From the NCBI GenBank assembly GCA_049610385.1, contig JBMYZL010000028.1, forward strand, positions 1 through 20,726: a DNA stretch of 20,726 nt, given 5' to 3'. Below the pieces are notes generated by a model. That model worked only from the letters and a program-made list of their open reading frames with translations, did no database searches and was not told the origin of the DNA. The DNA comes from JBMYZL01 sp049610385. Lineage in GTDB: Bacteria > Bacteroidota > Bacteroidia > Flavobacteriales_D > Sanyastnellaceae. Below, in pieces: positions 15,777-20,726 of the stretch; positions within the stretch are counted from its first letter, which is position 1; each line of letters begins with the position of its first letter. Both the position numbers and the translations under genes were made by a program.

Positions 15777-15810
15777 GGCGATCCGCACGAGCGGGTCGCC
15801 TTTCTTTTTG
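15777..15810 (+). terminator. Intrinsic terminator after the NIF3/coiled-coil operon
   Basis: GGCGATCCGC (15777-15786) pairs with GCGGGTCGCC (15791-15800) through one G-T pair around the loop ACGA, followed by TTTCTTTTT. It lies 32 bases after the coiled-coil gene stop and 54 bases before the convergent gene's stop. Confidence 0.85.
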
Positions 15811-15863
15811 AACAGGTTCAAGCTATGGATTGGCCCTTCCTGTGGACATCTAGGGATTCTTGC

Positions 15864-17360
15864 TCACAAACGCACCCCGGCTCCGAACATCAGGGCGCCA
15901 TGAGATTTTTTCAAGGTGCCAGGGCTGTCAGCGATGTATGTGCCATAGGGATAGATGTCTTGGGTGAACCAACTGCGGCGGTAGCCCATGTTGATGTAGT
16001 ATTTGTCTTTCCGCCATCCGAAACCTGTGGAGGCGGTGTACCGTGATGCATCGTCTTGGATGTCAGCGGTCAGGATGTTGTAAGGAGAAGTTTCGTAGGA
16101 TGCCCCGAGCCGGAAACGATAAGATTGTCGAATCCTCAATTCCAGCCCGGCACGGCCGATGTATCCCACGTCGTGGATGTCGAGAATGGTTTCATTGACG
16201 TCATCGTAATTGGGTGCATCGATTCCCGCGAATGCGGTGGGTCCCAATGAACCTGCCCGGTAATCTACACGTTCCACATCAGCGACGACCAATCCCCATT
16301 TGCCCATGATGAAACTAGCGCTTGCAATCCAGCGGGCAGGGGTTCGAATGATGTAGTCGTTTGACAAGGTGGGGGAGGTTCGAGAAAACTCGGTTCCGTT
16401 GTCAAATACGCTTTCCATGCGGGTGACGAAAGCCTCGCTCAGTCGGAGCCTGGTGGGGGTGTGGTAGGCCAAACCCATTCGCAACCAGTCGGTGATGACA
16501 GCAACCACGCCGAGTTTGGCATTGAACCCACTGCCCTCCACTTGCAGTTCCTCAGTCAGATTCCACCCTTGCAATGTCAAGGAATCGGTTCTGGGAATTT
16601 CTTCTGTTCGAGTGACTTCCTGGAAATCTACACGTGGCAACCCCAAGGTCAATCCGAAATAACATCGGTCCTGATATGCCCCACCTATGGAAATGGCGGT
16701 TTCCCCGAGCGTGCCCATCGCTTCAGTCTGCCGGCTCATATTGACTTTGCCATCTGGAATGGCGGTGACATAGGTGGTGGGGGCGGATTCGTTTGGATCA
16801 ACAGGATCGATGAGGTAGGTGTCCCAAGCCAACGAAGTGTACATGGACAGGCTGGGGGAGATCATGAAATCATCGGGCGTGAATCCATTCGCTTGGGATT
16901 GGAATATTTCCAGGATGCTCGCCTCAAAAGGACTGGGATTGAGGGTGGTTTGGGCGTCCAGGTTGGCTCGTTGTGTGTAGGTGACACCCAAGCTGAAGAA
17001 CGGCCAATCTGGATTGATTGTGGGATAGGTCAGCACCAACCCAGCTGATGGCAACGTGGCGCGGGATGCAGATTTGCGTTCTGCACTGGTTCCGTGCAAG
17101 ACTTGGGCGCGAATCGTAGCGACGCCCAAGGACATGCCCATATCACCACGTCGGTACATGCCGATTCCACCCGGATTTGCACTCAGTGATCCCAAATCCG
17201 CACCGAGGGCACCGAAGGCTCCTCCCATGCCCCATGTTCGAACGGAACCTGCTGTTTCCAAATGGCTATAGCGCAGGTAATCCACCTCGTTCTGTGCGTG
17301 AGTGGTCGGTATCGACCAGGAGCACATTCCGATCATGAGCATTCCCACAAATTTCCTCAT
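15864..17360 (-). CDS. OmpP1/FadL/TodX-family-like outer-membrane beta-barrel protein
   Basis: This 498-residue protein has a signal peptide (MRKFVGMLMIG to THA-Q, cleavage near residue 22). The mature N-terminus contains RTWGMGGAFGALGADLGSLSANPGGIGMY (written here only as landmarks: GGAFGALGADLGS and ANPGGIGMY, about 43-68). This plug-like segment is typical of OmpP1/FadL-type hydrophobic-compound transporters and related Bacteroidota barrels. The rest alternates strand-like segments and ends GALMFGAGVRL, a typical barrel end. The substrate is unknown. The start ATG overlaps the stop of the upstream Gly/Trp/Tyr-rich lipoprotein gene as ATGA, so the two are translationally coupled. Length is in the normal range. 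Confidence 0.85.
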   Translation of the reverse strand: MRKFVGMLMIGMCSWSIPTTHAQNEVDYLRYSHLETAGSVRTWGMGGAFGALGADLGSLSANPGGIGMYRRGDMGMSLGVATIRAQVLHGTSAERKSASRATLPSAGLVLTYPTINPDWPFFSLGVTYTQRANLDAQTTLNPSPFEASILEIFQSQANGFTPDDFMISPSLSMYTSLAWDTYLIDPVDPNESAPTTYVTAIPDGKVNMSRQTEAMGTLGETAISIGGAYQDRCYFGLTLGLPRVDFQEVTRTEEIPRTDSLTLQGWNLTEELQVEGSGFNAKLGVVAVITDWLRMGLAYHTPTRLRLSEAFVTRMESVFDNGTEFSRTSPTLSNDYIIRTPARWIASASFIMGKWGLVVADVERVDYRAGSLGPTAFAGIDAPNYDDVNETILDIHDVGYIGRAGLELRIRQSYRFRLGASYETSPYNILTADIQDDASRYTASTGFGWRKDKYYINMGYRRSWFTQDIYPYGTYIADSPGTLKKSHGALMFGAGVRL

Positions 17361-18400
17361 GGGCGTCGTCCGTTAGATCCGCGAGATGGGGTGGATGAAC
17401 CGGATGACCGGGATGGCGAGGTTGAGGGCCGACTGGGGCTGTTGTTGGGTCGGCTGTTGTTTCCATGGTTTCGAGAGGGGGTCGCCGCTGGCGGATTGTA
17501 CCGACTGGGTTCCACATTGAAACGGGGGGTGGGTGCCCGCGGCTCGCGAAATTCCTGCGGCATGGAAGGCGTATCCATCAATCTGGGAAAAGTTGTCCCC
17601 GATGCATTGTGTGAGGGCTGAGGGCCACCATCACCATTTCTCGCCCCACTTTCATCCACAAGTGCCCCAGGACGGACCTCGCCAGGGTGAGGCTCGCCGG
17701 GGTTGGCGAGAGATCGGGGCTTGGCATACAAACCATTTTCACCGTAGGATGAATTGTTGCCCGTGTTGGACAACAAGGGCAAGCGCAGTCCAGAGATTAC
17801 CCCACTACCAGATCCAAATCCATCTGATGCCGTGGACCCCCACCAACCCCCATTGCCCGTATTCCAGTTGTTATATCCATAAGGATAACCGCCATAGCCA
17901 TAGGCCGGTCCCCAACCCGAACCCATCCAAGGATTGTAACCATATCCGCCATAAGGAGAACCGCCCCATCCACTGTTCCAAGGGGATCCCCATCCAGTCC
18001 CCATGCCAAAATAAGTGGAAGGCATCAAGCCGTTGGCGCCCCAAGAGGAACCCCATGAGGGCCCCCAACCTCCGAACCCTGGGGCACCCAAGCCAAAGTT
18101 AGGCGAGTACCGTACATCATTGATGGAGCGGTTGGCTCGCTCAGGGTCGTAATAATCATCCTCGTTCGCGTTCTGAGCGCTGGGCGTTCCATCGGGGTTG
18201 AGTCCCGTTTGTCGCATCGCGAATGCCAAATATTCAGCATCAGTAGTAAAGGCTTCGCCACGAGCGAGATAGAGTTCATCATCCTCCAAATCAGAGGTGA
18301 TCAAACCCGCAGCAGGCCCGCAGCCAGTCGAGAGAATCCACCCGCTGAACAGGAGAATTGTGAACTGGAATGGGCGGAATGGGCGGAGGAATGCTTTCAT
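17357..18400 (-). CDS. Gly/Trp/Tyr-rich lipoprotein with basic Ser/Pro/Arg-rich tail
   Basis: I do not recognise a named family for this 347-residue protein. The ATG at 18400 gives a lipoprotein signal with the lipidated cysteine at C27 (ILSTGC). An in-frame TTG at 18490 would put 30 residues before it and is rejected. Residues about 36-100 are acidic and fold-like (LEDDELYLARGEAF, YDPERANRSINDVRYSP). Residues about 101-200 are low complexity, dominated by Gly, Trp, Tyr, Ser, Asn and Pro (for example GGWGPSWGSSWG, GYGYNPWMGSGWG). The tail (about 286-347) is Pro/Ser/Arg-rich, ending SNGRRP. Such composition suggests an unstructured, possibly sticky or self-associating envelope region; this is inference. 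It is the first gene of a two-gene unit with the downstream barrel. Confidence 0.85.
   Translation of the reverse strand: MKAFLRPFRPFQFTILLFSGWILSTGCGPAAGLITSDLEDDELYLARGEAFTTDAEYLAFAMRQTGLNPDGTPSAQNANEDDYYDPERANRSINDVRYSPNFGLGAPGFGGWGPSWGSSWGANGLMPSTYFGMGTGWGSPWNSGWGGSPYGGYGYNPWMGSGWGPAYGYGGYPYGYNNWNTGNGGWWGSTASDGFGSGSGVISGLRLPLLSNTGNNSSYGENGLYAKPRSLANPGEPHPGEVRPGALVDESGARNGDGGPQPSHNASGTTFPRLMDTPSMPQEFREPRAPTPRFNVEPSRYNPPAATPSRNHGNNSRPNNSPSRPSTSPSRSSGSSTPSRGSNGRRP
17801..18100 (-). repeat. Low-complexity Gly/Trp/Tyr-rich coding segment
   Basis: This encodes residues about 101-200 of the lipoprotein at 17357-18400. Gly, Trp and Tyr alternate in short imperfect motifs (GWGxxW, GYGY, GGYPYGY). 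There is no exact tandem unit, so it is composition bias rather than a clean repeat array. Confidence 0.75.
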
Positions 18401-18515
18401 GTCTTGTTCGAAGGTAGGGAAATTGGGTAATTTCGCGTTCGATTTGGCGCCCGCAAGGGCATCTTTGTAGATTGAGTAACTGTAGAGCAAGAATCATTCC
18501 AAAATTTCCATTCTG

Positions 18516-19988
18516 ATGGCATCCAAACTGACCTCCCGCGAAACCGACTACAGCAAGTGGTACAATGAATTGGTGGTTCAAGCTGATCTCGCCCAGCACA
18601 GCGATGTGAAAGGATGCATGGTGATTAAACCCTATGGGTTCGCGATTTGGGAACGCATGAAGGACGTTTTGGACCAAATGTTCAAGGAAACCGGTCATGT
18701 CAATGCGTACTTTCCACTGTTCATTCCGAAGAGCTACCTATCGAAGGAAGCCGATCATGTCGAGGGTTTCGCGAAAGAGTGTGCAGTTGTGACCCACTAC
18801 CGGTTGAAAAATGCGGAAGACGGCAGTGGTGTGGTTGTGGATCCGGATGCCAAACTTGAGGAGGAACTGATCGTCCGCCCGACTTCGGAGACCATCATTT
18901 GGAACACCTACAAGGGTTGGATTCAGTCCTACAGGGATTTGCCCTTGTTGGTCAACCAATGGGCCAATGTCGTCCGATGGGAGATGCGCACACGGCTGTT
19001 TTTGCGCACGGCTGAATTCCTCTGGCAAGAAGGCCATACAGCTCATGAAACGAAGGAAGAGGCGGTGGTCGAAGCGCGAAAAATGCTCGACGTTTATGCG
19101 GATTTCGCAGAAGGGTGGATGGCGATGCCAGTCATCCAAGGTGTGAAGACACCTAATGAACGGTTTGCCGGTGCATTGGACACATACTGCATCGAAGCCA
19201 TGATGCAGGACGGCAAGGCTTTACAAGCTGGAACCTCTCACTTCTTGGGGCAGAACTTCGCCAAGGCCTTCGATGTGAAGTTTGCGACCCGCGATGGTGG
19301 GCAGGAATGGGTTTGGGCCACGTCTTGGGGCGTATCCACCCGGTTGATGGGCGCGTTGATCATGACACATTCTGATGATGCGGGTTTGGTTTTGCCCCCG
19401 AAACTGGCCCCCATCGAGGTGGTGCTTGTGCCCATTTACAAGGGTGAAGACCAAATGGCGGAGATTGTCTCTGCATTGAATGCCATCGCGGACGAACTTC
19501 GGAAAGCGGGCATCCGCGTGAAAGTGGATGATGATGACACCAAACGTTCCGGTTGGAAATTTGCGGAATATGAGCTCAAAGGCGTTCCGGTGCGGTTGGC
19601 AATGGGGCCGCGTGATTTGGCCAATGGCACGATTGAGGTGGCACGCCGAGACAACAAAACGAAAGCGTTTTTGCCTGCCGAGGGCATTGTAAACACCGTT
19701 CAAAACTTGCTTAACGAAATTCAAGAAAACTTGTTCAACCGGGCGGCAGCGCGCACAGCAGATACCACCCGGACTGCAGACAACTGGGACGAATTCTTGG
19801 CCGCTTTGGATCAAGGCGGTTTTGTCTCTGCCCACTGGGATGGCACCGGGGAAACCGAGGAACTCATCAAACAAGAAACCAAAGCCACCATCCGTTGCAT
19901 CCCCTTCGAAGGGGATGCGGAGCCCGGCACCTGCATCCGGACTGGAGCGCCTTCTGCTCGTCGGGTCCTCTTTGCGCGGGCCTATTGA
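18516..19988 (+). CDS. proS: Prolyl-tRNA synthetase, archaeal/eukaryote type (class II)
   Basis: The 490-residue product is predicted to charge tRNA-Pro with proline. It is the short type without the bacterial editing insertion, as is usual in Bacteroidota. Class II motifs are clear: motif 2 region RWEMRTRLFLRTAEF (154-168) followed by WQEGHTAH (170-177), RPTSE (121-125), and motif 3 near GVSTRLMGALIMTHSDD. The anticodon-binding domain begins around APIEVVLVPIY. The C-terminus ends in the conserved ARAY. The C-terminal domain keeps IRC and GTC but lacks the other cysteines of the zinc site seen in Thermus-type ProRS. The ATG at 18516 is 115 bases from the divergent lipoprotein start. A weak -7-like TAATTTCG (18428-18435) is the only promoter hint. 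Confidence 0.97.
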   Translation: MASKLTSRETDYSKWYNELVVQADLAQHSDVKGCMVIKPYGFAIWERMKDVLDQMFKETGHVNAYFPLFIPKSYLSKEADHVEGFAKECAVVTHYRLKNAEDGSGVVVDPDAKLEEELIVRPTSETIIWNTYKGWIQSYRDLPLLVNQWANVVRWEMRTRLFLRTAEFLWQEGHTAHETKEEAVVEARKMLDVYADFAEGWMAMPVIQGVKTPNERFAGALDTYCIEAMMQDGKALQAGTSHFLGQNFAKAFDVKFATRDGGQEWVWATSWGVSTRLMGALIMTHSDDAGLVLPPKLAPIEVVLVPIYKGEDQMAEIVSALNAIADELRKAGIRVKVDDDDTKRSGWKFAEYELKGVPVRLAMGPRDLANGTIEVARRDNKTKAFLPAEGIVNTVQNLLNEIQENLFNRAAARTADTTRTADNWDEFLAALDQGGFVSAHWDGTGETEELIKQETKATIRCIPFEGDAEPGTCIRTGAPSARRVLFARAY

Positions 19989-20054
19989 TGTGCACGGCAT
20001 CACCCAGCGTTGACTTTTAGTTTTTCCATTCCCAAATCTCCATCCGCTTTCAAC

Positions 20055-20528
20055 ATGGATTCAAACATGCCCATCGGCCTGAACCCACAACAGACCTCTC
20101 AGTTGGTGAAAGGCCTCAATGATTTGCTTTCCGATCTCGAAATCTTTTACATGAACGTCAGGGGTTTCCATTGGAACATCCGAGGAAAAGAGTTTTTTGA
20201 ACTGCATCTCAAATTCGAGGAGCTTTACACAGATTTGCAACTGAAAATTGATGAGGTGGCGGAGCGGATTCTGACCCTCGGCGGTCGCCCACTGCATGCC
20301 TTCGAGGATTTCATCCAAACCTCGGACGTCCATGTCGTGCGAGATGTCACCCATGGTGATGAGGCGATGAAGCACTGCGTGGCTGCATTTTCGGTGCTGC
20401 TTCTCCGTGAAAGGGCATTGCTCCAGCTTTCGGCAGATGCATCCGATGAGGGCACAAATGCCTTGATGAGCGATTACATCCGAGAGCAAGAAAAGTTGGT
20501 TTGGATGTATCGGGCATATTTAGGCTGA
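20055..20528 (+). CDS. dps: Dps family DNA-binding/ferritin-like protein
   Basis: The 157-residue product is a ferritin-like protein that should form a dodecamer, oxidise Fe(II) with hydrogen peroxide and store iron, protecting DNA under oxidative stress or starvation. The inter-subunit ferroxidase ligands have the expected spacing: H39 (in RGFHW), H51 (ELHLKFEE), D66 and E70 (IDEVAER). The N-terminal tail is short with little positive charge (MDSNMPIGLNPQQ), so direct DNA binding is doubtful. The ATG at 20055 is chosen over a TTG at 20010, which would add 15 residues without family support. It follows proS by 66 bases. A TAGTTTTT at 20018-20025 resembles a -7 box with one mismatch, but no -33 partner is seen. 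Confidence 0.95.
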   Translation: MDSNMPIGLNPQQTSQLVKGLNDLLSDLEIFYMNVRGFHWNIRGKEFFELHLKFEELYTDLQLKIDEVAERILTLGGRPLHAFEDFIQTSDVHVVRDVTHGDEAMKHCVAAFSVLLLRERALLQLSADASDEGTNALMSDYIREQEKLVWMYRAYLG

Positions 20529-20567
20529 ACCAGCACGTGTAGTGCTTCGAAAAAAAAGGCACCCCAG

Positions 20568-20598
20568 TTTGTTCGAGCCACGGGGTTGCGTATATTTG
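20568..20598 (+). promoter_or_regulatory. Bacteroidota-type promoter of tRNA-Glu
   Basis: TTTG at 20568-20571 and TATATTTG at 20591-20598 are separated by 19 bases. Both match the consensus TTTG-N(17-20)-TAnnTTTG exactly. The box ends 17 bases before the first base of the tRNA, leaving a short 5' leader. Confidence 0.85.
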
Positions 20599-20615
20599 CG
20601 CTCCCATTAAAAGAT

Positions 20616-20687
20616 GGCCCGTTCGTCTAGGGGTTAGGACGCCAGGTTTTCATCCTGGTAGCAGGGGTTCGAATCCCCTACGGGCTA
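20616..20687 (+). tRNA. tRNA-Glu (anticodon TTC)
   Basis: The 72-base cloverleaf has an acceptor stem GGCCCGT/ACGGGCT (first pair G-T), a D-arm with TCTAGGGGTTAGGA, an anticodon stem CCAGG/CCTGG around loop TTTTCAT with anticodon TTC at 20649-20651, and a T-arm AGGGG-TTCGAAT-CCCCT. The discriminator base is A at 20687. CCA is not encoded. It has its own promoter and terminator. Confidence 0.97.
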
Positions 20688-20698
20688 CAACAAGAATT

Positions 20699-20726
20699 CC
20701 CCGCTTCCCCCAAGGAGCGGGGTTTT
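20699..20726 (+). terminator. Intrinsic terminator after tRNA-Glu
   Basis: CCCCGCT (20699-20705) pairs with AGCGGGG (20716-20722) and is followed by TTTT up to the window edge. It starts 12 bases after the tRNA end. The T run may continue beyond the window. Confidence 0.8.

Noticed and set aside
17533..18102. Plus-strand open frame of 189 codons rich in Pro and His
   Set aside because: It mirrors the low-complexity Gly/Trp/Tyr region of the minus-strand lipoprotein, whose composition bias keeps the opposite strand open. No start or motif supports it.
18409..18416. TACCTTCG on the minus strand before the lipoprotein at 18400, as a promoter
   Set aside because: It has one mismatch to TAnnTTTG, no -33 element at 17-20 bases, and lies only nine bases from the ATG.
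19905..19985. Missing zinc-site cysteines in the C-terminal domain of ProRS as a novelty
   Set aside because: Reduced cysteine content in this domain is, to my knowledge, common in Bacteroidota ProRS, so it is probably ordinary here.
19221..20003. Minus-strand open frame of 260 codons
   Set aside because: It is entirely antisense to proS, whose motifs are unambiguous.
20532..20546. Small hairpin AGCAC-GTGTA-GTGCT after dps
   Set aside because: The stem is only five pairs and is followed by A rather than T on the plus strand, so it is not a convincing dps terminator.
1..20726. CRISPR arrays, insertion sequences, prophage or defence islands
   Set aside because: No direct-repeat/spacer pattern, transposase, integrase or nuclease motif was seen on either strand.

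Overview
The window is a stretch of chromosome from a member of the Bacteroidota, most likely a Flavobacteriia-like lineage with a fairly balanced base composition. Four things point there: a protein with a type IX secretion (T9SS, Por-type) C-terminal sorting domain, a GWxTD-domain protein, an archaeal/eukaryote-type prolyl-tRNA synthetase, and promoter boxes of the Bacteroidota form TAnnTTTG. Shine-Dalgarno sequences are largely absent. I cannot name the genus. No mobile element, CRISPR array, phage gene or integration scar is visible. Genes are tightly packed and no gene-free stretch exceeds 300 bases.

Layout. (1) Bases 1-2756, minus strand: the N-terminal 918 residues of a very large secreted protein built of cysteine-rich HYR/Ig-like repeats, running off the left edge. 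(2) 2848-5306, minus: an OsmC-like protein, a GWxTD-domain envelope protein and the 23S rRNA methyltransferase RlmB, apparently one operon. (3) 5405-7133, plus: a small predicted outer-membrane protein and lipoyl synthase LipA. (4) 7277-10486, plus: a 1069-residue T9SS-exported beta-propeller (BNR/sortilin-like) protein ending at a strong hairpin terminator. (5) 10604-13813, minus: LpxK, a TlpA-like thioredoxin lipoprotein and LpxH, so two lipid A enzymes flank a periplasmic redox lipoprotein. (6) 13812-15744, plus: a NIF3-family metal protein and a coiled-coil protein whose C-terminal C4 zinc ribbon has lost all four cysteines. (7) 15864-18400, minus: a Gly/Trp/Tyr-rich lipoprotein translationally coupled to an OmpP1/FadL-like outer-membrane barrel. 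(8) 18516-20726, plus: ProRS, Dps and tRNA-Glu with a near-perfect promoter and its own terminator.

How the genes fit together. Most are housekeeping (rRNA methylation, lipoylation, tRNA charging, lipid A synthesis) mixed with envelope and surface proteins (two large secreted proteins, two predicted barrels, two clear lipoproteins). I see no defence, biosynthetic or conjugation system.

The points most worth a second look are: the zinc ribbon that has kept its sequence but lost its metal ligands; the divergent lpxK and NIF3 start codons that share two bases; the single TGA separating the in-frame TlpA and LpxH reading frames, with a TTG start; a collagen-like Gly-Glu-Pro run inside one copy of a duplicated module in the secreted repeat protein; and the Gly/Trp/Tyr-rich lipoprotein coupled to an outer-membrane barrel.
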